Part shown: piece after piece, positions 6,875 through 15,913 of the stretch
Numbering within the stretch: the stretch's first letter is position 1
Layout of the letters: each line of letters starts with the position of its first letter
The notes under the pieces: model-generated
Told to the model about the DNA's origin: nothing
The model's database searches: none
The model's input: only the letters and a program-made list of their open reading frames with translations
Made by a program: the position numbers and the translations under genes
Source of the DNA: SKZT01 sp964478625
GTDB lineage: Bacteria > Desulfobacterota > Desulfobacteria > Desulfobacterales > SKZT01
Direction: 5' to 3'
Assembly: GCA_964478625.1 (NCBI GenBank)
Contig: CAYZJH010000004.1
Coordinates: forward strand, 1 to 64,000
Length of the DNA stretch: 64,000 bases

Positions 6875-9185
6875 TATGTTCCTTTTTTTCTGAATCCTCA
6901 TCAGGGATCGGAAATTCAAGGATAAAACAAGCGCCTTTTCCTTTTGGAGAGACTACTCGAATTTCGCCACCACAGTCTTTAACGATTCCATAACTGATGG
7001 AAAGTCCCAGCCCGGTGCCTTTGCCCACTTGTTTGGTCGTAAAAAAGGGTTCAAAAACCTTTTCGAGGATTTCCTCAGGAATGCCCTCTCCGGTATCTTC
7101 AATCTCGACCACTATCTTATTCATTTTACGGTAGGTTCTCAAATATATTTTTTTATCGGGATGAGACTCTTCTTTTTCGGAAGTCAGATGCATTTTCTTT
7201 TCCTCGCTTGCCTCGATGGCATCGCGGGCATTAATTAAAAGGTTGATGAACACTTGTTCCAGCCGGACTGTATCAGCCTGAATCAACGGCAAACCATCAC
7301 TGATTTCTTTGACGACCTCGATACCCCTGACCTTGAGCTGTTGACTGAATATCTCAAAGGCTTTGTCAATAACATCATTAAGTTGGATTTTTGCTAGGCT
7401 CAGTTCGGATTTCCTGGCAAACTGCCGCATATGATTTATAATTCGGGTTGCACGATCCACATTGCTGTCAACTTTTTTCAACATGGTATGAAGCGTATTT
7501 TTATCTATCGACTCATCCCTGTTGATTTTTTTGATAAAAAAGCTGCTGACCGTCTTGATGACGGAAAGCGGCTGATTCAACTCATGGGCAACCCCCGTCG
7601 ACATCTCGCCAAGGGTTGCAAGCTTGCTGGTTTGGATTAACTGCTGCTCAGCTTCCAACCGTTTGGTAATGTCGCTGGTGGTCACCAGAAGTACTTTCTG
7701 CCCCGAATATTCCGATGGAGATACACGGATGTTGACATATAAGGTTCTTCCGTCTTTTGCCAGCTGTTTCACCTGGTTAATCACCGAAGCGGTCGATAAC
7801 TTGAATGCATAATCATTTCGGCTGTCTTCCTTAAAAAAATCCAAAAAGTTTTTATTCAGGGTTTCATTCTTGTTGAAACCATACACCGCTTTTACACTTT
7901 CATTGCAATCCAGAATATTAAACGTACCCATGTCGAGTACAAAAACTGGGTTGGGAATGCTGTCGAAAATAGCATGATATTTTTTTTCCGACTTTTCCAG
8001 CTTATATTCAAGCTGCTTTCGCTCACTGATATCCAGGCTCATTTCCATGGCTGCAACAATGTTTCCCTGGGAATCCCGTATGGGTGATGTTCTTACAAAC
8101 CAGTGCCGAACGGTTCCATCTTTGCGATACCCTGTTTCTTCACTGACATAAGAACCCCCATCCTCAAAGGTTTTTTCAACAGGGCAAACCGTGCATTTTC
8201 GATCTCTTCCCTTATAGGCATGATAGCAATAATCGCCTGACCGGGGATGAAATTTTTCCTCAAATTCCCGATTGAATTTGATCAACTTATAGTTTCTATC
8301 CTGGACTGTAATCAGACACGGCACCAACTCGAAAAGGTTCTGGTACTCGTCCCGCTGCTGATTGATTTCAGTCTGTTTCTGAGATATTTCTTTTCCCATC
8401 TGGCAAATCGCTTTTGCCAGCTGCCCCATCTCGTCTTCCTGCTCAATATCTACCTGGATGTCATAAACACCCCTTCCAATCAGCCGTGTTCCCTGGATCA
8501 GTTTTAAAACCGGCCGATTGACAAATTTATGAACAAAGACAAAAATAATGGCCGAAGTGATCAGGAACACAAAAACAGCAAGACCAAAAACACCTTTCTC
8601 ATAACTCAATATCTCCTGTTCGACATCCTCAAGAGACACCACAACGTCCAGTGCCCCAAGAACATGATTTTGTTCCGGATGAAAGTGGCATGCCGTGGAA
8701 CATCCGGGTTCATTGTAAATGGGGCTGATAATTCCCAGCAGCTTTTGTCCTTTAGAGGATTCAAAAATCCGCATCCGATCTTCCAGGGGCAAATTGATCA
8801 GAGGAGGCTCCGTGCGGTGGCAGATATAACAGGCCTCATCTTTGATATTGGTGGTCAGTTCCACTTCCGAAGGCCGGTTCGAATATTTAATCTGGCCTTC
8901 CTTATTGTAGATCCGAATGTTGTTAATCTCCTTTTGTGTTCCGATATTATTGATAATCTGATTTATTTCATCCCTGGAGTTGGTCATCATGGCATAGTGG
9001 GTGCCGAGCTTGATCGTATTGGTCAGCCGGTCGGAACTCAGGACAATATTTTCCATCACGCGGTTTTTCTGGTATCTGACATTGAAATAAGCCCAGGCAG
9101 ACATCGACAGCAGTAACGTAATGCCCACAGCCACAATTAATTTGGATACCAGTTTCTGTCGTATATTTTGAAATAAGCTGCGCAT
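6867..9185 (-). CDS. membrane sensor histidine kinase with periplasmic haem c motifs and two PAS domains
   Basis: A membrane sensor kinase of about 772 residues. It has one transmembrane helix near the N-terminus and a second about 180 residues later. The periplasmic sensor between them holds CYICH (CxxCH, a c-haem site) and CSTACH (a CxxxCH variant). Then follow HAMP, a PAS domain with CYHAYKGRDRKCTVCPV, a second PAS, DHp with HELNQP, and a complete ATPase domain (NLLINARDAI, GTGLGLS). The start at 9185 is chosen because it leaves a short positive leader before the first helix; the ORF could extend upstream to 9290, but that stretch runs into a repeat-like AGTGGCTG sequence. Likely signal: redox state or a small ligand at haem. 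Its probable partner is the overlapping hybrid kinase. Confidence 0.87.
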   Translation of the reverse strand: MRSLFQNIRQKLVSKLIVAVGITLLLSMSAWAYFNVRYQKNRVMENIVLSSDRLTNTIKLGTHYAMMTNSRDEINQIINNIGTQKEINNIRIYNKEGQIKYSNRPSEVELTTNIKDEACYICHRTEPPLINLPLEDRMRIFESSKGQKLLGIISPIYNEPGCSTACHFHPEQNHVLGALDVVVSLEDVEQEILSYEKGVFGLAVFVFLITSAIIFVFVHKFVNRPVLKLIQGTRLIGRGVYDIQVDIEQEDEMGQLAKAICQMGKEISQKQTEINQQRDEYQNLFELVPCLITVQDRNYKLIKFNREFEEKFHPRSGDYCYHAYKGRDRKCTVCPVEKTFEDGGSYVSEETGYRKDGTVRHWFVRTSPIRDSQGNIVAAMEMSLDISERKQLEYKLEKSEKKYHAIFDSIPNPVFVLDMGTFNILDCNESVKAVYGFNKNETLNKNFLDFFKEDSRNDYAFKLSTASVINQVKQLAKDGRTLYVNIRVSPSEYSGQKVLLVTTSDITKRLEAEQQLIQTSKLATLGEMSTGVAHELNQPLSVIKTVSSFFIKKINRDESIDKNTLHTMLKKVDSNVDRATRIINHMRQFARKSELSLAKIQLNDVIDKAFEIFSQQLKVRGIEVVKEISDGLPLIQADTVRLEQVFINLLINARDAIEASEEKKMHLTSEKEESHPDKKIYLRTYRKMNKIVVEIEDTGEGIPEEILEKVFEPFFTTKQVGKGTGLGLSISYGIVKDCGGEIRVVSPKGKGACFILEFPIPDEDSEKKEHNE

Positions 9186-9499
9186 AAAGTCACAAAAAAC
9201 CTCGGATTTAAGGATTCCAAGTAGTGGCTGTACGAAAAGCCGTTTACTCTCGCCCCCCGCCCTTCCCGTTGGAAAGGGAATTTTTGTCAAGCCGATAAGG
9301 AACTTCTGCCCAAACTGATCGATTTAACCAGGAATTATTCGTCATTCCGGCGAAAACCCATTGGTGTCAGGTTAAGATATTATCTAATATCAACATTAGG
9401 GGCCGAAAAAGGTTTATTACATGTCATTCTGGGGAAGTGATGGCGACCGAAGAATCTCTCTTCCCGAGCCAAGTCCGGTCATCGAATCTGACTCGAATT
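9186..9499. repeat. intergenic stretch with repeat relics between hdrB and the sensor kinase
   Basis: I see no gene in this 314-base gap. It contains AGTGGCTGTACGAAAA at 9223-9238, which resembles the terminal repeat of the family C element at 1894-2024. It also contains GTCATTCCGGCGAAAACC at about 9341 and a GTCATTCTGGGGAAG...GACCGAAGAATCT stretch at about 9424, both resembling dispersed bacterial repeat ends. These look like decayed insertions. The gap means it is uncertain whether the kinases are transcribed with the Hdr genes. Confidence 0.4.
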
Positions 9500-10396
9500 T
9501 TAAACCATGGTTTGTGCAACCAACTTCCCCCTCTTGAGCTTGCGAGACAAATCTTTTGCCAAAGCCAGGTTCAAGTCGAGCCGGAGCTTTTTTTCTTCAA
9601 TTCCCATTGAAGCCCCGAGCAATTGAGGAAGATAAACGACCGATATTCCAAGATCCTGATTTAACCGATCTGAAATGAGGCGTTGATAGGCTTCAAGGTT
9701 CATTTGACACATGGGACACACCGTAGCAATGGCATCGGCTCCTTTTGAAGCTTTCAAAATAGAAGCCACAAGTTTAAGGCCTTCTTCTTTCTTTGTGGTT
9801 AACAGTGCAGCGCCGCAACATTTGGCCCCCATATTCCATGAAAATATCTGAGCACCCGCTGCTTTCAATATAGGTTCCATGGATTTCGGCTCCTCTGGAT
9901 CGTCAAAAACCGTATAAGGCCGAAGGCATTGACATCCGTAGTAGGGAGCTATTTTTAACCCATTTAAGGGGTACTGAATTTTATTTTCAATTTTTTCCAC
10001 TCCGATATCATTGACCAGGACATCCAGTAAATGCCTGACTTTTATGGTTGCCCGATAGGTCAGGTTTTCTTCCTTGAGAACGCTGTTAATCGTTTTTAAT
10101 AAGCCCGGTTCTTTGCGGGTTTTCACTTCAACTTTTTTCAGATTGAGATAACATGCGCTACAGGGTGCAAGAACATCCGTCCCTGAATTCATTTCTTCGG
10201 CTCTGGCCAGCGTGACTGCCGGAAGCACCAGAGACAAAAGACTGCTCTTTGATTCAGCTGCACTGGCCCCACAACAGGTCCAGTTTTCAATCTCATTTAT
10301 CTTCACATCCAGGGCATCTAAAACCGCGCAGGTCGAGACATTATATTCCTGAGCCGTACCTTCCAGCGAACATCCAGGGTAATAAAGATATTTCAT
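9500..10396 (-). CDS. hdrB: HdrB-like heterodisulfide reductase subunit B
   Basis: A 298-residue CCG-domain protein. In methanogens HdrB holds two non-cubane [4Fe-4S] clusters that reduce the CoM-S-S-CoB disulfide; in sulfate reducers the natural disulfide or thiol substrate is not settled. Both CCG motifs are present: TCCGASAAES with the later APCSACYLNL, and AKCCGAALLTT with the later CPMCQMNLEAY, so both clusters should form. The ATG overlaps the hdrC stop (ATGA) and has GGAGG seven bases upstream. It is the last Hdr gene of the cluster and is the expected thiol/disulfide end of the complex. Confidence 0.9.
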   Translation of the reverse strand: MKYLYYPGCSLEGTAQEYNVSTCAVLDALDVKINEIENWTCCGASAAESKSSLLSLVLPAVTLARAEEMNSGTDVLAPCSACYLNLKKVEVKTRKEPGLLKTINSVLKEENLTYRATIKVRHLLDVLVNDIGVEKIENKIQYPLNGLKIAPYYGCQCLRPYTVFDDPEEPKSMEPILKAAGAQIFSWNMGAKCCGAALLTTKKEEGLKLVASILKASKGADAIATVCPMCQMNLEAYQRLISDRLNQDLGISVVYLPQLLGASMGIEEKKLRLDLNLALAKDLSRKLKRGKLVAQTMV

Positions 10397-10962
10397 GACA
10401 TATCCTCCAGTTCCCGAACCTTCCGGAATATTTTATCCAAAACTCCGGTTCCTTTTGACGGAAGTTGCAGAGGAATCTTTCTTTTTTTGATCAACTTGAT
10501 TCCGAGCCCGGCATACTTCAGGGGAATCAAAGGATTTCTCATGGCAATGAAATAAAGGTTCATCATCTCCATTTCGCGAACCCGTCCATGACGACGGATA
10601 CTTTCCAGAAAGCCTGCATAAAATCGGCCGCTTGACCTGAAAGATTCCACATTTTCCCTGGCTGCGATCTGTTTTAACGCGGACATGGCCTCAGTCAGTG
10701 GTAGTCCACGCGGGCATCTTAATGTGCAAAAGTAACAGGAAGAACACAAAGCAAAAGTTTTACTTTTAAAAATTGCGTCTTTTCTTCCCATGAGCACCAT
10801 TCTCCACAATTGGCGGGGCGTATAATCCATGGACTGTGCATTGGGGCAGGACCCCGTGCAGGTTCCGCATTGGATGCAGGTACAGACCATTTCCCGGATT
10901 TTTGACAGATAATCTATTGCAATACCCTTTGAATCATTATTCATTTCAGCAACGGTCGGCAT
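10393..10962 (-). CDS. hdrC: HdrC-like heterodisulfide reductase subunit C
   Basis: A ferredoxin-like protein of about 189 residues with two [4Fe-4S] motifs, CIQCGTCTGSCP near residue 30 and CSSCYFCTLRCP near residue 70. In Hdr complexes HdrC passes electrons from HdrA to HdrB. The ATG at 10962 is preferred to a GTG two codons earlier because GAGGGG sits about nine bases before it. It is translationally coupled to hdrB through a four-base overlap. A 175-base gap separates it from the HdrA-receiver gene upstream, and I see no clear terminator in that gap. Confidence 0.9.
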   Translation of the reverse strand: MPTVAEMNNDSKGIAIDYLSKIREMVCTCIQCGTCTGSCPNAQSMDYTPRQLWRMVLMGRKDAIFKSKTFALCSSCYFCTLRCPRGLPLTEAMSALKQIAARENVESFRSSGRFYAGFLESIRRHGRVREMEMMNLYFIAMRNPLIPLKYAGLGIKLIKKRKIPLQLPSKGTGVLDKIFRKVRELEDMS

Positions 10963-11143
10963 ATTCACATACCCCTCTTAAATGATCGGTAAATCCACTA
11001 TGGTGGACTAAAGCAGCCAAAATCGATAGAACCATCATTGCGGTAACATCCGGATTTCAGCCATAACGCAACCGTGAAGAATTTCGGTTAAAATAAACCG
11101 CAATCAGGAAGCTTGTTCTCAAATCCTATGGAATCCTGGTGCG

Positions 11144-14100
11144 TTATCCAAATATTGCCGAATCAATGACTTCCATCATGGCCCGATCCGAACCCCCTGA
11201 TAAAACCGACGCACTGTTGGGACATACGGCCGCACAGCTACCGCATCCCTGACAACGGACCGGATTCACCAAAACCTGGTTCAATTCCAATTCCAAGGCC
11301 CTGGCACCATAAGGGCAAGCATCGATACATCGTAAACACAAACTGCAAAGACTGTGACGAACTTCCGCCACCATTTTTCCGGAAAGAAGCCATTGTTTTG
11401 ACAGAATCCGGGTAGCCCTTTGGGCCGCCGCCTGGGCCGTTGCAATGGATTCGTTTACCGATCTGGGAGACAGGGCAATTCCACAGGCAAACACCCCTTC
11501 GGCAATGGAATCCACAGGACGCCATTTGGATTCAGCCTCCTGAAAAAATCCATCATGATCCAGACAACTTCCATAGCTTTCAACAAGATCCTCCGGCAGA
11601 GCCGGAGCAATGCCTGTGGCAAGCACCACAAGATCTGCGGATATTTCCACTTTTTTGCCGATAACTGGTTCGTAAACTTCCACGAATGCTTGCAGAGGTG
11701 ACTCACTTTTATCCTCACCTGTTCGAACAATGGGCTTTCGGTTCAGTTCATATGGAATGAAAATAATCCCCTCTTTTCTTGCTTTTGTATAAAAGGATTC
11801 AAGGAACCCATAAGTCATCATATCCCTGTAAAGTACAAAAATATTGATGTCGGGGGACTTCTCTTTTAATCGGAAAGCATTTTTTAAGGCTGACACACAG
11901 CAAATGCGGCTACAATAATTTCTGGGTTCCTGTCTCGATCCCACGCATTGAATCATAACGACTGAAGACAAATTCTTCAGGTCCTTGCTGTTTTCGGACA
12001 GTTTTTGTTCCAGCTCCTTTTGGGTGATCACCACCGGGCTGACTCCATAATGATACTCCTGCGTTGAAGCCTCAGTACCGCCGGTGGCAAAAATCGTTAC
12101 ACCGTGCTTAATCGTTTCAACCTTTCCATCATCATCAGATAGCGTCGAATAAAAATTTCCCACCTGCCCGTAAGCCCCGGTGACCTGTGTTTTAAGATGG
12201 GTTTGAATTTTGGGATGCTTTTCCACACGCTGAAGCGTATGGGTTAATAATGACTCCAGATCATCCCCCTGTATGGTTTCTTTCAGCCACAGCAGATTGC
12301 CACCAAGTCGGTCGCCTTTTTCCACCAGGATTACATCAAACCCCTGGTCCGCAATACCCAGGGATGCAATCATTCCTGCGATGCCTCCTCCGACCACCAG
12401 TGCTTTTTGAATCACAGGAACCCTTCCGATCGGTGATGGATCCATGTGTTTGATTCTGGAAAGTCCCATTTTCAAAAGGCTTTCCACAACACTCAGGTAA
12501 TCGGATGTGTTGATCTTATGCGGCGTATCATTTTCCCGACCGGTTTCGGCCATAACAAATGACGGTGTACGAATATCCACGACATCGATCAGTTTGGGAT
12601 CAAGACCGGTCCGTTTACCCAATTCTTTTAGTTTTCCTGCATAAACATAAGGAAGGCACGCACCGATCAGCACACGGTTGATTTCGGTTGAACTCGCCAT
12701 ATTAGCAAGTTCATCCCATCCTTTTGCGGTGCATATTCTCGAAACAATTTCCACACGAACTACAGCAGGATCCTCTTTAAGACTTTCAATCAGTTGCCCG
12801 TTTTTTAAAAAAGGCAATAAAGCATCATCGCAGGTGCAAATCACCACAAGTACCCTGGGCATCTCCGAGATCACATCCCGATAGGTGTTTTCCGCCTGTG
12901 ATGGTTCCAGAGCAAGATTTCCACCGGCGGAACGAATAATGCGAGATGCTTCGGAAGCTGCTGCGGAAGAGTGTATAATCGATTCACCAATGTCCTTCAG
13001 TCCCGAGAAAGCCCCCCCGATAAAGATACCCTTTCGATTGGAGCGTGCCGGAAAAAACGGGTCGGTTTTTACAAAACCCCAAGAATTTAACTCCATTTCC
13101 ATCATGTCGGAAAGAATTTTGGTGCCCGGACCCGGACGCTGGCCGACCGCAAGCACAACCATATCAAAGGTTTCTTCGTGTTTTTCTCCGTTTTGGCTGA
13201 CATAATGCAAAATTAAATCTCCGGTTTCATTCACGACTTCAACAGAGTGAATCCGGCCTCGCTCAAACCGGACCCCTTTTTCAATCGCCCGATCCAGGTA
13301 GCGCTGAAAAGGTTTTTCAAAAGCCCGCATATCCATATAAAAAATCGTGGTATCCACCCCATCGGGAGCTTTTTCCCTGCACAGTACGGCCTCCTTGATT
13401 GAAAACATGCAGCAGGCCGAGGAGCAAAAGTCAGCATCTGTTTGAAGAGTCCTTGATCCCACACATTGTATCCAGGCCACTTTTTTAATCACTTTTCCAT
13501 CTGCGGGCCTTGTCAGAACCCCTTGGGAAGGTCCTGATCCGCTCAGTATCCTTTCGAACTCCAGACTGGTCACGACATTGGGATACACTTTGTAGCCGAA
13601 CGTGTTTTTTCCGGAAGAGGGGTCATAAAAGGATGTTCCGCCTGCCAAAATGACGGCTCCGACCTCCAAGGTTCTTCTTTGGCTTGCTTCCAGGTCTTCA
13701 TAAATTCCGGAGACCATGGGAATTAAGGTTTCCGGATCGAAAGGTTTGATCAGGTAATCCAGAGCACCTGTTTTCAACGCCTCGATAGCTGTTTCAACAG
13801 TGGCATAAGCCGTCATCATTACAACCGGCAAATCAGGAACTATTTCCACACACCGTTTCAGAAGCTCGACTCCATCCATGCCCGGCATTTTAATATCTGC
13901 AAGCATGAGCTGGAATGATTCTGTGGCGATCAAATCAAGCGCTTCCTGACCTGATGCCGCCATGCTCACTGTAAACCCTTCATCCTCCAGCCACTCTTTC
14001 AGGGAATCCCGGACAATCAACTCATCATCCACCACAAGAATACGAAATTTTTTTCGATCCTCATCGGCCAGTTTGATGGCTTGGGTGGGACAAACATCCG

Positions 14101-14614
14101 CACATGCTCCACACCTGGTACAGGCAAGAGAATCAATTACATAATGATTGGGAATGCTATGAGGGATGGGAAGGTATATCGCCTTTCGGGAAGTGAATCC
14201 CGAATTGAACTCGTCAGGAGCTTCCACCGGGCATACTTTTACACACTCTCCACAGCCGACACAAAGCTCGGAATCGACTAAAGCCGGTTTTTCCTTTAAT
14301 GTGACGATGAACTTTCCCGGCTCTCCCTCCAAGGCGGCCAATTCAGTGGAAAGAAGGATCTGGATATTTTCGTGGAAAAGGCCTTTTCGAAGGCAAAACT
14401 GTGATGAAGCATCACGGTCGATCAGGGGAAGCATTTTGCACATACCGCATCTGTCGTTTGGAAATTGATAGTCCAGCCGGCTCAGGATTCCGCCAATATG
14501 CGGTGCTTTATCGATCAAAGTGACCCCGTACCCGGTTTCCGCCAAATCCAGTGCCGCCTTTATGCCACTGATTCCAGCTCCTACCACCAAGGCTTTGCCG
14601 ATCTTTGTGCTCAT
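11144..14614 (-). CDS. hdrA: double HdrA flavoprotein with inserted response-regulator receiver domain
   Basis: A protein of about 1156 residues and the most unusual gene here. Residues 1-185 are an HdrA FAD module (VGAGISGIKAALDLAE) with two inserted ferredoxin motifs (CVGCGECVKVCP, CTRCGACADVCP). Residues 190-308 are a complete receiver domain: D196/D197, phospho-acceptor D240 in ADIKMPGMDG, T268 and K290. The HdrA fold then resumes with VGAVILAGG. From about residue 585 comes a second HdrA: an N-terminal-type domain, another FAD site (VVGGGIAGM) and two C-terminal ferredoxin motifs (CSLCLRCIDACP, CQGCGSCAAVCP). Start 14614 has AGAGG seven bases upstream. Family role: HdrA is the bifurcating flavin subunit. 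Inference: phosphorylation could gate it. Confidence 0.9.
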   Translation of the reverse strand: MSTKIGKALVVGAGISGIKAALDLAETGYGVTLIDKAPHIGGILSRLDYQFPNDRCGMCKMLPLIDRDASSQFCLRKGLFHENIQILLSTELAALEGEPGKFIVTLKEKPALVDSELCVGCGECVKVCPVEAPDEFNSGFTSRKAIYLPIPHSIPNHYVIDSLACTRCGACADVCPTQAIKLADEDRKKFRILVVDDELIVRDSLKEWLEDEGFTVSMAASGQEALDLIATESFQLMLADIKMPGMDGVELLKRCVEIVPDLPVVMMTAYATVETAIEALKTGALDYLIKPFDPETLIPMVSGIYEDLEASQRRTLEVGAVILAGGTSFYDPSSGKNTFGYKVYPNVVTSLEFERILSGSGPSQGVLTRPADGKVIKKVAWIQCVGSRTLQTDADFCSSACCMFSIKEAVLCREKAPDGVDTTIFYMDMRAFEKPFQRYLDRAIEKGVRFERGRIHSVEVVNETGDLILHYVSQNGEKHEETFDMVVLAVGQRPGPGTKILSDMMEMELNSWGFVKTDPFFPARSNRKGIFIGGAFSGLKDIGESIIHSSAAASEASRIIRSAGGNLALEPSQAENTYRDVISEMPRVLVVICTCDDALLPFLKNGQLIESLKEDPAVVRVEIVSRICTAKGWDELANMASSTEINRVLIGACLPYVYAGKLKELGKRTGLDPKLIDVVDIRTPSFVMAETGRENDTPHKINTSDYLSVVESLLKMGLSRIKHMDPSPIGRVPVIQKALVVGGGIAGMIASLGIADQGFDVILVEKGDRLGGNLLWLKETIQGDDLESLLTHTLQRVEKHPKIQTHLKTQVTGAYGQVGNFYSTLSDDDGKVETIKHGVTIFATGGTEASTQEYHYGVSPVVITQKELEQKLSENSKDLKNLSSVVMIQCVGSRQEPRNYCSRICCVSALKNAFRLKEKSPDINIFVLYRDMMTYGFLESFYTKARKEGIIFIPYELNRKPIVRTGEDKSESPLQAFVEVYEPVIGKKVEISADLVVLATGIAPALPEDLVESYGSCLDHDGFFQEAESKWRPVDSIAEGVFACGIALSPRSVNESIATAQAAAQRATRILSKQWLLSGKMVAEVRHSLCSLCLRCIDACPYGARALELELNQVLVNPVRCQGCGSCAAVCPNSASVLSGGSDRAMMEVIDSAIFG

Positions 14615-14639
14615 ATCAAAACCTCTATATACAGCCATT

Positions 14640-15785
14640 TCATTCAGTTATAGCGGTTAATTCCTGAAATTCGTCTTCCTTAAAGACTGAAAGCGGAGGA
14701 GGCTCCTCAACACTTTTTCCAGCCTCATAGTCAAACGCCTTTTGTGTCCTGAAGGCTACCGTCCTGAAAAGCTCCATCACGGAAATATCATTGGGACAAG
14801 CATTGGAACATTGCCCGCACCCTATACATGCCGTGCTCATGTGGGCCAAGCGTGTGATATGGTAAAAAACGGTATCCGTAGGCATCTTGATCATTTTTTT
14901 ACGTTTGGCCCATCGCAAATATTGCGAAGGCTCATGATCAAAAACGTCCGTGACAAAAACGCACTCCCGGCAATAACAAACCGGGCACGCTACACGGCAG
15001 TTATAACAATTTACACATCCGGCCAGATATGTGGTGAGTTTTTCGATGTTTCCGGTCGCCTCATGGGTTTGTTCAAACATCCGATCTCTGTATGCCGTGC
15101 GTTTGGCAACCAGCAATTCCACCGCCTGCTTCCTTTCAGACGGTTCATCCGCAGGTTCAAGATTCAGTTTGGACACTATATTCTCACCTTCGGCAGTATC
15201 GGCCTTAATCCAGAGATGTTCATTCACACCAACCCCCAAAAGACCGATCATAATATCAACACCTTCGGGAACCGGATGTTCACAACTCAGGCATGCGTTT
15301 GAGATCCGTATTTGCTCCGTGGATAAATCTTGTTTGAGCATTGCCAGCTCATAGAATCGCTGAGTTGTCTTATCCCCATCTCTTTCAGCAACTTTTAAAT
15401 AATCCAGGTTTTTGTAAGCACCAAGACAATCAAATCCAATGAGGATCAGGTTTTCTTTATTGGCCTGATTGAGTTTGACCAGCTCGATTAAAGCTCGGAT
15501 TTCACAAGGTCTGAGCACCGCGACGATTTTTTCACCCGATGGCTTTCGGGTCAATCTGGAGACAAGCTTAGCCGCATTCAGAGGAAATGAAGGTGCCAGT
15601 GGATCTGCCCCGTCAAGAGCCTCAGGGTCGGTTGCCAGGGTGGGCATTACCACATTTTTCATAGGAAGATGCTGAGATACGAGCATCGCTCCAATCTGGG
15701 GCAATCCCAGCACTGATTTCAGAAAAATCTGAAGCGAAGTTACAATATTATTGTCCTTCACCTCTATTTTTACCGTGGTTGCCAT
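14640..15785 (-). CDS. FrhB/FdhB-like iron-sulfur electron-transfer protein
   Basis: The protein has about 381 residues. The central part (AVLRPCEIRALIELVKL, later IGFDCLGAY) resembles the FrhB/FdhB C-terminal domain of F420-hydrogenase and formate-dehydrogenase beta subunits. The C-terminal part has a cysteine-dense block, CVNCYNCRVACPVCYCREC, and a [4Fe-4S] motif, CIGCGQCSNACP. In related Hdr clusters such a subunit brings electrons from NAD(P)H, F420 or formate chemistry to MvhD and HdrA. No catalytic FdhA or hydrogenase subunit lies nearby, so the donor is open. Start 15785 has GGAGGAACCA directly upstream. It ends 25 bases before the HdrA-receiver start. Confidence 0.8.
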   Translation of the reverse strand: MATTVKIEVKDNNIVTSLQIFLKSVLGLPQIGAMLVSQHLPMKNVVMPTLATDPEALDGADPLAPSFPLNAAKLVSRLTRKPSGEKIVAVLRPCEIRALIELVKLNQANKENLILIGFDCLGAYKNLDYLKVAERDGDKTTQRFYELAMLKQDLSTEQIRISNACLSCEHPVPEGVDIMIGLLGVGVNEHLWIKADTAEGENIVSKLNLEPADEPSERKQAVELLVAKRTAYRDRMFEQTHEATGNIEKLTTYLAGCVNCYNCRVACPVCYCRECVFVTDVFDHEPSQYLRWAKRKKMIKMPTDTVFYHITRLAHMSTACIGCGQCSNACPNDISVMELFRTVAFRTQKAFDYEAGKSVEEPPPLSVFKEDEFQELTAITE

Positions 15786-15913
15786 TGGTTCCTCCATTCA
15801 GACCTTGTTTCATTTCAATCGTGTTTGTAGACCGTTTAGCTGAAAATTGTTGTGGATATTCATTCAGGGAATTTTTAAATCCTTTTTGAAATCAAAAAGA
15901 TATATGTATTGGT

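Noticed and set aside
8529..9116. A 195-residue plus-strand frame opposite the haem kinase
   Set aside because: The minus strand has clear haem, HAMP and membrane motifs over the same bases; the plus frame has none.
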